Shown: in pieces, positions 8,408 to 16,957 of the stretch | Position numbering within the stretch: the first letter of the stretch is position 1 | Layout of the letters: the number at the start of each line of letters is the position of its first letter | Assembly: GCA_003017855.1 (NCBI GenBank) | Contig: PYER01000024.1 | Coordinates: 1 to 41,530, forward strand | Length of the DNA stretch: 41,530 bases | From: a filamentous cyanobacterium CCT1 | GTDB lineage: Bacteria > Cyanobacteriota > Cyanobacteriia > Phormidesmidales > Phormidesmidaceae | Direction of reading: 5' to 3' | Program-made: the position numbers and the translations under genes | Notes under the pieces: generated by a model | Told to the model about the DNA's origin: nothing | The model's database searches: none | The model's input: the letters and a program-made list of their open reading frames with translations, nothing else

Positions 8408-8872
8408 CTATCGGCCTGGCACGTCGAAGGCGTTATCGATATAGTCTTGCAGCACCAGGTAGCGGCGATCGTCTAGCGCCATTTGGCGAGCTGGGTTGGG
8501 CGATGTCGGTGGTGCTCCGCCTGCCTGATGCCGGCAGGCCACCAGCGCCACGTCAAAGCAGCAGGTGGCCTCGGCCCACTGGGGATGCTTGAGCAAGTAG
8601 AGCTGGGCGGCCTTCCACAGCTTGGCCTGCTTGCTGCGGGTAATCGCCATCAGGCCGTAGGCATCCCAGTTGCCCTGGCTGCGCGTTTTGACTTCCACAA
8701 AGGCCAACTGGCCGTCGCGATTGGCAGGGCCTTTGGCCATGACCAGATCCAGTTCGCCCCAGCGGCAGTGCCACTGGCGATCGCACGGTCGCCAGCCCTG
8801 GCTTTGCAACCAATTAGCTACCAGGGTTTCGCCCAGGGTGCCCAGTTCGGTTTTGCTGAGTTCGGCGGTCAT
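8408..8872 (-). CDS. YraN/UPF0102 family nuclease-like protein
   Basis: This 154-aa protein is typical UPF0102/YraN: LGTLGETLVANWLQSQGW (helix with conserved GE-A), then GELDLVM and LAFVEVKTRSQGNWDA. Together these form the E-x(n)-D-x(n)-ExK pattern of the PD-(D/E)xK nuclease fold. A conserved C-terminal block follows (KQAKLWKAAQLYL, FDVALV). The family is thought to act on DNA, perhaps Holliday junctions, but its role is not settled. The family length is normal. Confidence 0.9.
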   Translation of the reverse strand: MTAELSKTELGTLGETLVANWLQSQGWRPCDRQWHCRWGELDLVMAKGPANRDGQLAFVEVKTRSQGNWDAYGLMAITRSKQAKLWKAAQLYLLKHPQWAEATCCFDVALVACRHQAGGAPPTSPNPARQMALDDRRYLVLQDYIDNAFDVPGR

Positions 8873-8960
8873 GGATGGCTCCGGCAGGTGGCTGCCCTTA
8901 GCCTGCCCAAACTGGGGCGATCGCCTATGACCGCTGAGCCATTAAACGCTCAAATCAACG

Positions 8961-9452
8961 TTAGCGGTAGTTGGTGAACTGCACCGCCACAGGCCAGTCT
9001 TCTTGCTTGACCAGCTGCATGGCCTGCTGGAGGTCATCTTTAGACTTTCCCGTCACCCGCACCGCATCCCCCTGAATGGCGGCGGTCACCTTTTTCAGGT
9101 TGTCGCGAATAAGTTTGGTAATCTGCTTACTCATCTCCTGCTCAATGCCCTTCTTGAGGGTGACCGTCTGCCGCACACGAGTGCCGCTGGCCGCTTCTAC
9201 ATCGCCGTACTCAAAAATCTTGAGGGATAGATTGCGCTTCGCGGCTTTCTGGTGCAGCAGGTCTTTGACCGCATCCAGGGTCATGTCGCTGGCGGTTTCA
9301 ATGGTGATGGTGCTGTCGCTCAGCTCAAGGGTGGTTTTAGTATCCTTGAGGTCGTAGCGGCTGGTCACATCCCGTCGGGTTTGGTCGAGGGCGTTGACCA
9401 GCTCCTGGCGATCGAAATCGCTGACGATATCAAAGGAATAGCTAGAAGCCAT
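8961..9452 (-). CDS. YajQ family nucleotide-binding protein
   Basis: This 163-aa protein is a full-length YajQ (UPF0234): it starts [20 protein letters not shown], continues with [16 protein letters not shown] and [18 protein letters not shown], and ends [23 protein letters not shown]. YajQ has two RNP-like folds. Members bind cyclic di-GMP in Xanthomonas and tRNA or GTP in E. coli reports. Its role in cyanobacteria is unknown. It is soluble and cytoplasmic. Confidence 0.95.
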   Translation of the reverse strand: MASSYSFDIVSDFDRQELVNALDQTRRDVTSRYDLKDTKTTLELSDSTITIETASDMTLDAVKDLLHQKAAKRNLSLKIFEYGDVEAASGTRVRQTVTLKKGIEQEMSKQITKLIRDNLKKVTAAIQGDAVRVTGKSKDDLQQAMQLVKQEDWPVAVQFTNYR

Positions 9453-9484
9453 AGGGCAATATCGGGTATCTGCGCACCAACAGA

Positions 9485-9901
9485 CTACATCAAGGCCGAC
9501 CGACAGCTCAAGAAATAGAGGGTAAACGTGCTCAGGTTGGCGACGGCAAACATCAGCGATCGCCCAATCGGCAGGTTGAGAATGTAGGCCGCCGGGTACA
9601 GGGTGCGGGCAATCAGATAGGCGATCGCGGCCCCCAACGCCAGCTCCGACTGCTGCTGGGTCACGTAGGCCATCAGCGCCGCCGGAGCATACAGAATGAT
9701 CGACTCAAAAGCGTTTTCGTGGGCCCAGGTAGCTCGCTGGGCGTAAGGGGGCAGCTTGGGCAACATCGCCCTTGGGGCTGCCTGGTCATAGCCCACCGCA
9801 AACCGCCCGTAGCCAACAACCAAAAACGGGAGATACACCAGCAGCGCCGCCAGCCCAATGCTGACCAGCAAAAAGCCTGGCATGATCAAAACAGATGCCA
9901 T
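9485..9901 (-). CDS. MAPEG family membrane protein
   Basis: This 138-aa protein has four hydrophobic segments and the MAPEG pattern: a polar loop [19 protein letters not shown] followed by helices and [17 protein letters not shown] proteins are membrane-bound glutathione- or eicosanoid-metabolism relatives; cyanobacterial members are uncharacterised. It lies between yajQ and the DprA-like gene on the same strand with short spacers. Confidence 0.88.
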   Translation of the reverse strand: MASVLIMPGFLLVSIGLAALLVYLPFLVVGYGRFAVGYDQAAPRAMLPKLPPYAQRATWAHENAFESIILYAPAALMAYVTQQQSELALGAAIAYLIARTLYPAAYILNLPIGRSLMFAVANLSTFTLYFLSCRSALM

Positions 9902-9925
9902 GAGAACCCAATACTTAATAACGTT

Positions 9926-10444
9926 TTAGTCGAAGTAGAACAGCGTTACAATCTTGCGCTGATCTTCCGCATCCTGACAGGTTTTGAGCAGGGTGTGGCT
10001 GTCGTGAAAGGCAAAGCAGACCAGCTGCTGGCAGCGAGAAATAATTTCCTGGTTGCACAGGGAGCTGGCATCGGCGAGAGACATCGCGTCGTTGGCCGGG
10101 TTTTCGACTAGGTGCATCACCTGCTCCAGCTGGTCACGCGACTCGCGGGGCTGGCGAGCCAGACTCTGGGGCAAAATAACCGTCAGCAGGTTTGGGTCTG
10201 CCTGCATCGCCCCCTTGATGGCGGCGGCGTTGGTGCCGGTGGCCCCGGAGGTGATGATGCGGTTACCTCCCAGGGCCAGGGCGTAGGTCATCAGCTCAAT
10301 CAGCTGCTGGTGCGTGATAGGCACATGGCGCGACCCCAAAATGGCCACCCGCTTAGACCCCGACTGTTGAATAGCCGCGAGTTCCTGCAAAAACGTGTCG
10401 ACTTTAGCGGATTCGAGTGACGACGCTTCAATGGACTGACTCAA
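9926..10444 (-). CDS. DprA/SLOG-like DNA recombination-mediator family protein
   Basis: This 172-aa Rossmann-like protein contains KRVAILGSRHVPITHQQLIE at the start of the nucleotide-binding fold, then NRIITSGATGTNAAAIKGA and LTVILPQSLARQP. These match the SLOG/DprA-type fold often annotated in cyanobacteria as DNA recombination-mediator protein A. It lacks the flanking SAM-like and winged-helix domains of full DprA, so it is probably a short paralogue rather than the transformation DprA. Its ligand is unknown. Confidence 0.82.
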   Translation of the reverse strand: MSQSIEASSLESAKVDTFLQELAAIQQSGSKRVAILGSRHVPITHQQLIELMTYALALGGNRIITSGATGTNAAAIKGAMQADPNLLTVILPQSLARQPRESRDQLEQVMHLVENPANDAMSLADASSLCNQEIISRCQQLVCFAFHDSHTLLKTCQDAEDQRKIVTLFYFD

Positions 10445-10523
10445 AAGGCTGCACCGAATGCGAGAATAACGCGCTAATTGTATCAGAAGGCGAGGGTAAG
10501 GCTACAGGGAGCGCCAATCTGGC

Positions 10524-11621
10524 TCAGCTAGCCGATACGGGCAGCTTGAGATCGAGCAGCTGCAGCAGCCGTTCCATATCAAAGTGAGTGGCAATCAAGT
10601 CTTGAATGCACCGCACCTTAACAGGTTCGTGCAGGCGCACCTGGCCAAACAGTTCGTCAATGCGCTCGACCGTAGAGAGGGTATCAGAGTCGACCGAAAC
10701 GATGGGTACCTCCAGGTCAGAGGCGCGCTCTAAAATCTCTGGCGATGGAGGAATCTGGCCCGTCAACACCAGGCACTGGGTAGAGGTTTCCAGGGCGGCA
10801 AACTGAATGTCGGTGCGATCGCCCCCGGTTACCACCGCCATATTGGTCGCTTTGCGGAAATATCGCAGGGCTGAGTTGACGTTCATTGCCCCGATAGTTA
10901 GCGTTTCGACCATTAAGTCGAGGCGGTTGGGGCAGCAGAGCACTTCGGCATTGAGGCGAGCGACAATCTCGCGCACCGTCACGCTGCGCATAATCGGCGA
11001 TCGCGGCAGCAGCGCCAGCACCGGAATCCCCTGGCTTTCTAAAAAAGGACGGGCTAGCTCGGCGCAGGCCTCGGCGGCATCGGCCGGGATATCGTTGACA
11101 ATCACCCCGATCAGGCGTTCCCCCAGCTGAGCCTTAGCCGCCAGCAGGCGATCGACCAGCAGCAGCGAGTCGTAGCGGGTGATCAGCAGCACCGCCGCAT
11201 CAATATCCGCCGCAATGTGGGCGACAGACAGATTCAGCAGCGTGCCTTCGGTCAGGTTGCCAGGCCCCTCCAGCAGCAGCAGGTCTTCTCCCCGCTGTTC
11301 GGTGTAGCCCTGTAGACTGTAGTGGGCTGGGGCCTGGCCGCCGAGAGCCAGGCGATCGGCTACCGCCGTTTCGGTCAATGAGATAGACGGTGGATAAAAC
11401 CGAGCGGCTGACAGCTGCAGGGTTTCAACAATAAAGTCCAGGTCGGGGTCAGCGTCATCGCCGCCGATAGAGCTGCCCATGGGTTTACCAAACCCAATAT
11501 CCATGCCCGCCGCCTGCAGCTGGAGCCCAACGCCCAGTAACACCGCCGATTTGCCGCTGTAGGACTCGGTTGAACCAATTACCAGACGTTTTGCTGAATT
11601 AGGCTTCGCTAAACTGGGCAC
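10524..11621 (-). CDS. BioD-like P-loop / DRTGG domain protein
   Basis: This 365-aa protein has an N-terminal BioD-like P-loop ATPase fold (IGSTESYSGKSAVLLG; DLLLLEGPGNL) up to about residue 215. A DRTGG domain follows (VVTGGDRTDIQFAAL around residue 270). This is the arrangement of the regulatory part of long phosphotransacetylases (COG0857), without the catalytic PTA domain. Cyanobacterial proteins of this type are called phosphotransacetylase family but probably do not make acetyl phosphate. The start is a GTG at 11621 with a strong GGAGGAG 7 nt upstream, which removes 41 unlikely residues from the longest frame. Confidence 0.85.
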   Translation of the reverse strand: MPSLAKPNSAKRLVIGSTESYSGKSAVLLGVGLQLQAAGMDIGFGKPMGSSIGGDDADPDLDFIVETLQLSAARFYPPSISLTETAVADRLALGGQAPAHYSLQGYTEQRGEDLLLLEGPGNLTEGTLLNLSVAHIAADIDAAVLLITRYDSLLLVDRLLAAKAQLGERLIGVIVNDIPADAAEACAELARPFLESQGIPVLALLPRSPIMRSVTVREIVARLNAEVLCCPNRLDLMVETLTIGAMNVNSALRYFRKATNMAVVTGGDRTDIQFAALETSTQCLVLTGQIPPSPEILERASDLEVPIVSVDSDTLSTVERIDELFGQVRLHEPVKVRCIQDLIATHFDMERLLQLLDLKLPVSAS

Positions 11622-11811
11622 GCTGCAACTCCTCCATGGGGGCCATGCACTGCTCTCTGACTGCCAGGCGCTATCGCCCGTGCAGCAACCCGGCACCCCA
11701 TTGATTCCACAGTGGGACGCCAGTAGGCACAGTACCACACTCATTCTGCCACTTTAGCGGATGTAGCGTTAGGCCTCAGCAAAACCCTTTTTAAGCAGAA
11801 CTGAGGTTGGC

Positions 11812-12192
11812 CTAATCGTCGAGCCGGAGCAGTTTTCGGTAGAATCCTTGGGAAAAATCGGCCACGCGCTTTTGCCGCAGGGCCACAATAACGTCAAACA
11901 AAAAGTCAACAAATTCGAAGGTGGCCATCGTGATCTCGTAGCTCAGATCGCTATCCCCATCAAACTGCATGCGGCAGCGGGTCAGGTCGGCGGGTAGCAT
12001 CGAGACATTCCATGTGGCGACAAAAGCAATGCTGTTGCCCCCCTCAATCTGGCGCTCCCCCTCCAGATTGCCCTGCTTGTAAAGAGAAATGGCGTAGGGC
12101 AGCGCATTGCGCTTACTGCCCTGGTAGTAGGGCATGTAAACGCTGATGTCTTGCTTACCTGCGGGCTGAATTGCCTCAAACGTCATACTCAT
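11812..12192 (-). CDS. EbsA-like type IV pilus biogenesis protein
   Basis: This 126-aa soluble protein contains ISVYMPYYQGSKRNALPYAI, LYKQGNLEGERQIEGG, and AFVATWNVSMLPADLTRCRM. I associate this pattern with EbsA, a small cyanobacterial protein needed for type IV pilus assembly and biofilm self-suppression in Synechococcus elongatus. The identification rests on remembered family features, not on a search. No other pilus gene is near. Two in-frame ATGs (12192 and 12186) are possible starts. Confidence 0.65.
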   Translation of the reverse strand: MSMTFEAIQPAGKQDISVYMPYYQGSKRNALPYAISLYKQGNLEGERQIEGGNSIAFVATWNVSMLPADLTRCRMQFDGDSDLSYEITMATFEFVDFLFDVIVALRQKRVADFSQGFYRKLLRLDD

Positions 12193-12467
12193 GGGTCTGG
12201 CCTTAGGTCAAGTTTTAACCAACGATCATGCCGGCATTCATCGGGTTTCGCTGCTTAGGATAATAGATACGCACCCTGCCTGGTTCACCGATGATTGTTT
12301 ACACACAGCTAGCATTCCCTAGGATGGTACTGGGTGTATCACCAATATTTTCTTAGCAAAATCGGGGATGATAGACCTGGGCCAGGGGCACGCTTGGGGT
12401 AAGGTAATCTCTCCGGGTGTGGCAACCTGGCCGTTGCCGTTTTTGTCGTGCTTCACTACCTGAGTTC

Positions 12468-13877
12468 ATGGCTGATCTTCCTGAACGCTTTGCCTCCGAA
12501 CGCTTTTTCACTCCCCTTGACGAATTAGAGATCGAAGATTTTCCGGGTTTTTCTGGTCGTCGGTCAAAGGCTGCCCTGACCCTCAGCCTGTTGTGGGGGG
12601 CCACCATTGTGCTGCACCTGGTGTCCTGGGGCACCTGGCTGGTGCTGGGGCTGACGGCGATTCTGAGCACCCATGCCCTCCGTATTTTGCTAACTCGGCC
12701 CGTGGTGCCGCCAGCCCCGCTGCCCCCAACCGATTACCCTGCCGTTCGTCCTACCCCTGAGGTCGAGGTTTGGGAAGCTTGGCCCTACGTGTCGCTGCTG
12801 GTGGCCGCCAAAAACGAAGAAACCGTCATCGAACCTCTGGTTACCGCCCTGTGTCAGCTCGACTATCCCGCCTGCCGCTATGAGGTGTGGATTATTGACG
12901 ACAACAGTACCGATGGTACCGCCCGTCGTTTGCAAGCTCTGCGCGATCGCTATCCTCAGCTGCGAGTGCTGCGCCGCAGCGCCGGGGCCAGCGGCGGTAA
13001 GTCGGGGGCGCTCAACCAGGTCTGGCCCGACACCAAAGGCGACATCATTGGTGTTTTTGATGCCGATGCCCGAGTGCCCAGAGACCTGCTGCGCTACATA
13101 GTGCCGATGTTTGAGCCGTCTGAGGTAGGGGCGGTGCAGGTGCAGAAAGCGGTCGTTAACCGGGCCAAAAATCTCTGGACTCGGGGGCAGCAGTCCGAGA
13201 TGGCCCTCGACAGCTACTTTCAGCAGCAACGGATTAGCGTGGGCGGCATTGGCGAACTGCGGGGCAACGGTCAGTTTGTGCGGCGGGCCGCCCTGGCCCA
13301 GTGCGGCGGCTGGAATGAAGAAACCATTACCGATGATCTCGACTTAACCCTGCGCCTGCACTTTGGCGGCTGGGAAATTCAGTTTTTGCTGCATCCGGCG
13401 GTGGGCGAAGAAGGAGTTGAGCGGCCCCTGGGCCTGTGGCATCAGCGCAACCGCTGGGCGGAAGGGGGGTATCAGCGCTACCTCGACTACTGGCGGCTGA
13501 TTGCCCAGCATCGGTTGGCACCGGTCAAAACCTTTGACATGGCGGCGTTTTGGATGATTCAGTACGGGTTGCCCACGGTGGCACTACCCGACTTTGTGAT
13601 GGCGGTACTGCGGCACCGGCTGCCGCTGTTCCTGCCGGTCTCCAGCTTGGCCTTGACGCTGTCGATGGTGGGTATGTTTTGCGGACTGCGACGTACCCGG
13701 CAGCAGTCAGTGTGGGTGAGCGGGCTGCAAACGCTGTGGGGCAATCTTTATATGCTGCACTGGCTGCTGGTGATTGCTACGATGACGATGCGGTTATCGG
13801 TACGGCCCAAGCGACTGCGCTGGGTGAAAACTACTCACCTGGGCAGCGAAGACGATATTCAAGTTGATCTGTCCTAA
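12468..13877 (+). CDS. mgdA: Monoglucosyldiacylglycerol synthase (GT2 glucosyltransferase)
   Basis: MgdA transfers glucose from UDP-glucose to diacylglycerol, the first step of galactolipid synthesis for cyanobacterial thylakoids; the product is later epimerised by MgdE. This 469-aa protein resembles Synechocystis Sll1377 along its length. It has an N-terminal segment FPGFSGRRSKAALTLSLLWG with two membrane helices, then the GT2 core VSLLVAAKNEETVI, YEVWIIDDNSTDGT, GVFDADA (DxD), GGIGELRGNGQFVRR, ETITDDLDLTLRL and QRNRWAEGGYQRYLDYW (the Q-RW motif). Hydrophobic C-terminal segments follow. The ATG at 12468 is preferred over an upstream in-frame GTG-type start. The 275-bp spacer upstream (12193-12467) shows nothing I can identify. 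Confidence 0.92.
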   Translation: MADLPERFASERFFTPLDELEIEDFPGFSGRRSKAALTLSLLWGATIVLHLVSWGTWLVLGLTAILSTHALRILLTRPVVPPAPLPPTDYPAVRPTPEVEVWEAWPYVSLLVAAKNEETVIEPLVTALCQLDYPACRYEVWIIDDNSTDGTARRLQALRDRYPQLRVLRRSAGASGGKSGALNQVWPDTKGDIIGVFDADARVPRDLLRYIVPMFEPSEVGAVQVQKAVVNRAKNLWTRGQQSEMALDSYFQQQRISVGGIGELRGNGQFVRRAALAQCGGWNEETITDDLDLTLRLHFGGWEIQFLLHPAVGEEGVERPLGLWHQRNRWAEGGYQRYLDYWRLIAQHRLAPVKTFDMAAFWMIQYGLPTVALPDFVMAVLRHRLPLFLPVSSLALTLSMVGMFCGLRRTRQQSVWVSGLQTLWGNLYMLHWLLVIATMTMRLSVRPKRLRWVKTTHLGSEDDIQVDLS

Positions 13878-13912
13878 GCTAGTTTTTCCGGAGTACTCTG
13901 CGATCGCACGCT

Positions 13913-14179
13913 ATGCCCTGGTTCGTTAAAATCGAGAAAGGCGTGGTTAACAAAACTGTCTTTGATCGGTTTGTGCCCGCCCATGTAGCCTATGTCAAAG
14001 CCCTGATCGCCCAGGGCCATGCCGCCAAGAGCGGCTACTGGGCAGAATTTGGGGGTGGTATGCTGTTGTTTCGGGCTAGTTCAATGGACGAAGCCCGCGC
14101 CATTGTGGCCGCCGACCCGCTGATTAAAAACCACTGCGTCGAGTATGAGCTGCACGAATGGCGGGTGGTCGTGGAGTAG
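13913..14179 (+). CDS. YciI-like (YCII) family protein
   Basis: This 88-aa ferredoxin-like-fold protein starts [14 protein letters not shown]. It has the histidine of [19 protein letters not shown] and ends with [20 protein letters not shown], a typical YCII pattern. Function is unknown; relatives include muconolactone isomerase-like and dehalogenase-like enzymes. Its TAG stop lies inside the Shine-Dalgarno region of smpB, so the two genes are probably translated from one message. Confidence 0.85.
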   Translation: MPWFVKIEKGVVNKTVFDRFVPAHVAYVKALIAQGHAAKSGYWAEFGGGMLLFRASSMDEARAIVAADPLIKNHCVEYELHEWRVVVE

Positions 14180-14190
14180 GAGGAAAAGCT

Positions 14191-14661
14191 GTGGCCGATT
14201 CTAGCGACGGGTACAAGATAGTCAGCGACAACCGCCAGGCCCGCCACGAGTATGAAATTTTAGAGACCTACGAAGCTGGCCTGGAGCTGATGGGCTCGGA
14301 GGTCAAATCGATTCGTCAGGGCAAAGTCAACCTGCGCGATGGCTACGCCTCAATTAAAGATGGAGAGCTATGGCTGCACAATGTGCACATTTCTCCTTAC
14401 ACCATGACCAACAAGGCCTACAACCACGAGGCCAAGCGCACTCGCAAGCTTCTGCTGCACCGCGATGAGATTCGCAAGCTGATCGGCAAAGTCGAGCAAA
14501 AGGGGCTGACGCTGGTGCCGCTCAAACTCTACCTCCAGCGGGGCTGGGTCAAGGCCACCATTGGTCTGGCCCGAGGCAAAAAGCTGCACGACAAGCGTGA
14601 AAGCCTCAAACGCAAGCAGGAAAGCCGCGAAACGGCGCGAGCGCTCAGCGGCCGGGGGTGA
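14191..14661 (+). CDS. smpB: SsrA-binding protein SmpB
   Basis: SmpB binds tmRNA and delivers it to stalled ribosomes for trans-translation. This 156-aa protein is full length: [50 protein letters not shown], then [12 protein letters not shown] and [17 protein letters not shown] basic tail follows ([20 protein letters not shown]) that folds in the ribosome. The start is a GTG at 14191 with AGGAGG 7 nt upstream overlapping the stop of the YciI-like gene. The longer frame from 14158 adds 11 residues inside that upstream gene and is rejected. Confidence 0.97.
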   Translation: MADSSDGYKIVSDNRQARHEYEILETYEAGLELMGSEVKSIRQGKVNLRDGYASIKDGELWLHNVHISPYTMTNKAYNHEAKRTRKLLLHRDEIRKLIGKVEQKGLTLVPLKLYLQRGWVKATIGLARGKKLHDKRESLKRKQESRETARALSGRG

Positions 14662-14700
14662 TTTTGTTACTATATCCAAGCCCGTTTGCGTGGTCTTATT

Positions 14701-14778
14701 CTGTCATTCCCACAAAAGTGGGAATCCATTGTGGATAAGCTACTCCAGGGTAGATTCCCGCGCAGGCGGGAATGACAG
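14701..14778. repeat. REP/MITE-like nested inverted repeat
   Basis: Outer 11-bp arms CTGTCATTCCC (14701-14711) and GGGAATGACAG (14768-14778) enclose two hairpins. One is ATTCCCAC-AAAA-GTGGGAAT (14706-14725); the other is ATTCCCGC-GCAG-GCGGGAAT (14754-14773). The sequence resembles the widely dispersed GTCATTCCCGC type of bacterial repeat. It sits between the converging smpB and herA-like genes and could act as a bidirectional terminator, although T-runs are weak. Confidence 0.75.
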
Positions 14779-14817
14779 GCAAGTCGTTTTCTGTTGGCTA
14801 ATTAATCGAACTTCATA

Positions 14818-16506
14818 TTACTCAATGCTCACGCCGCCATAGGTCTCAGCCTTTTTGCCTGCCCGGGCGGGAGCCGCTTTTTCAAGCTGGCGGGCCTGCT
14901 GGTGGTGGCTCTGAAAATGACTCATCCAGGCCTCTGGGGCATTCATAGTTTCGCCGCCGTGCTTGGTGAGTCGTTTGCGCACCTGGCACAGCACTGGGGT
15001 ATTGACGCAGGCTCCCGAGACAATCACCTGCCCTTTGGTGAGGGAGGGCAGTTCTTTGAGCAGGTCACGCCCGGCGGCCTCAACGCCGTACTTGAGGCTG
15101 TCCTGGTCGACGGGGTTGACGATGCGCATGAGAAACTGGCTCATGCACTGGCTCAACACGTCGGAGTCGAGCTTGCCGGGGCGCTGGGTAATCAGGCCGA
15201 CCCCCATGCCAAACTTGCGACCCTCGCTGAGAATAGTGCGCAAAATTTGCTTGCAGCGGGCCGGCTCGTGGGCGGGGGCAAAGCGGTGGGCCTCTTCGAT
15301 CAAAATGAACACCGGATAGGGCAGGTAGTTTTCGTCTTCAGCGGTAATTTTGTCTTTGGCGGTATTCATGCGGGCCTGGTAGCTCTGGCGCAGCACCGCC
15401 GCGCAGATCACCTGCTGCTCTTCCTGGCTGATCTCGTTCATTTGCAGCACGGTAACCTGCCCAGGGGCAAAGAGATCTTTGGGAGCCAGGTGCTGCACCC
15501 GATGAAAGTAGTCCGATCGCTCCAGTTTGCCCAGCTTCCACTCCAGGGCTGGTGCCGAGGAGCCGGTTTTCTCGTTGCCCTCGTCGTCGGTGGTGCGGTC
15601 TGACTCGTAGCAGGCAGAGATCAAATCCTGCACATCCCAGCGGTGCTCGCCAAACTTGTGCTTGCCCAGCAGACTAAAGGCTTTGTTGAGAATGGCCTGC
15701 TGGCGATCGCTCATATCTGGCAGCAGGGTGAGAATGTCGTAGTAGTCGAGCGACGACATCCGAATACGAATATCCTCTGGGGTGAGAATTTTCACCTCGG
15801 GGCTGTAGCCGTCGTCGCTGGCAAAGCTGGCGTGGCCGCGCATGTCGGTCAGCGTGCCGTACTCGCCGTGGGGGTCAAAGATGAGAACGGCTGCCCGGTT
15901 GTAGGGGCTGAGTAGTTCTTCGATTAGCACCCCGGCCGTATACGATTTGCCGGAGCCCGTGCCTGCCAAAATCGCCATGTGGGTGCTGACCAGCTCCTTC
16001 ACATCGAGCGCCACGGGCACTCGCCCGCCGGGGCGCAGCAGCAGCGAGCCAATGTGAGCTGAACCAACATCTTGGGGCTGCTTCTTGTTGATAATCTGGC
16101 GCAGGCTGTCGTCGTCGGCCAGGGTAACTTTGGCGCCAGGATTGGGAGAAACCCTGGGGTTCATAAACCCCAGGGCAGGGTGAAAGTGGCCCACGACATC
16201 GACGGTAACTTCGTAAATTTCGGGGTTGGGGTGGGCAAAGCCAACCAGGGCCGCGATCGCCTCCGGGTCGATGTCCGGGTCGGCAAAAATGCGATCGGGC
16301 AGGTGGTCAATCAGGCGGCGGTCAGAGATTTTGCCCAAGATTTGAGCGTTGGGAATATCGGTTAAATCAACGGTGTAGTAGACAAACTCGCCAATTTTGA
16401 CCTGATTGTTGTTGGCGGTAATGAACACGTACTGGTTGCCGTTTTCCCCCGGTCCTTTAACGGTGCCAATAACTGGAGACGTTGAAGTCTTTGGTGACCG
16501 TGCCAT
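14818..16506 (-). CDS. HerA-type FtsK/HerA ATPase
   Basis: This 562-aa hexameric-ATPase-type protein has a beta-barrel HAS-like N-terminus (IGTVKGPGENGNQYVFITAN, residues 12-31), Walker A AGTGSGKS (181-188), VLIFDPHGEYG (207-216), and Walker B FILIEEAHRF (400-409). A C-terminal SEGRKFGMGVGLITQRPGKL block carries the expected Arg and Gln residues. HerA proteins pump or unwind DNA, usually with the NurA nuclease. No nurA, mre11 or rad50 gene is present in this window, so the partner is unknown. The C-terminal tail (after about residue 520) is polar and basic. The ATG is clear. Confidence 0.9.
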   Translation of the reverse strand: MARSPKTSTSPVIGTVKGPGENGNQYVFITANNNQVKIGEFVYYTVDLTDIPNAQILGKISDRRLIDHLPDRIFADPDIDPEAIAALVGFAHPNPEIYEVTVDVVGHFHPALGFMNPRVSPNPGAKVTLADDDSLRQIINKKQPQDVGSAHIGSLLLRPGGRVPVALDVKELVSTHMAILAGTGSGKSYTAGVLIEELLSPYNRAAVLIFDPHGEYGTLTDMRGHASFASDDGYSPEVKILTPEDIRIRMSSLDYYDILTLLPDMSDRQQAILNKAFSLLGKHKFGEHRWDVQDLISACYESDRTTDDEGNEKTGSSAPALEWKLGKLERSDYFHRVQHLAPKDLFAPGQVTVLQMNEISQEEQQVICAAVLRQSYQARMNTAKDKITAEDENYLPYPVFILIEEAHRFAPAHEPARCKQILRTILSEGRKFGMGVGLITQRPGKLDSDVLSQCMSQFLMRIVNPVDQDSLKYGVEAAGRDLLKELPSLTKGQVIVSGACVNTPVLCQVRKRLTKHGGETMNAPEAWMSHFQSHHQQARQLEKAAPARAGKKAETYGGVSIE

Positions 16507-16657
16507 AAAAACCCCGCTAGAAAACCTGCTGCCAGTTTAGCCAGAGAACGCCCTGGTTCAGACTTCATTAATACTAATGTCCTGTTGTCAATTAGGGTAG
16601 AGGCTGCGTCATCAGACTGTAAAAAATACGTAGGGCAGCGCTAGGAGCTGTCATCAA

Positions 16658-16690
16658 GTAACTGCTGATCCTTGCGCTATCAGCAGTTAC
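16658..16690. other. Perfect 12-bp hairpin in divergent spacer
   Basis: Arms GTAACTGCTGAT and ATCAGCAGTTAC flank a 9-nt loop. The element lies in the 451-bp spacer (16507-16957) between the HerA-like gene and the histidine kinase, which point away from each other. It therefore cannot be a terminator for either gene, and no T-run follows. It could be an operator or a small RNA element. I see no gene elsewhere in this spacer; a frame at 16797-17084 mostly overlaps the kinase in another phase and looks spurious. Confidence 0.5.
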
Positions 16691-16957
16691 AGTCCCTGAC
16701 TTGTCTTCTAGGTATGGCGTGGCAGCGCTGGTGGAATAAGGATTGCGGCAGATTGATGATGAGTCCTAAGTTGTTGAGCTGATATGGGCGCGAAGATTGC
16801 GGATTTTTAATGTGGGAACGGCAGAAAAATTGGCAAATCCACGGATACTGCCCCGCGAGGGAGTAGATAGGCTAAGGATAAGTCGGCGGAGAAGTCAGGG
16901 AAGCCTGGCTCCGCCCTCGGCTCAGGAGGTCAGGAACACGTTGTTCGATGGTCGCCC

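Noticed and set aside
12690-13229. 179-aa minus-strand frame inside mgdA
   Set aside because: It is fully antisense to a clear GT2 gene; long antisense frames are expected at this GC content.
14818-16506. HerA-type ATPase as part of an antiphage defence island
   Set aside because: No effector, nuclease, integrase or other defence gene lies nearby; the neighbours are housekeeping or signalling genes.
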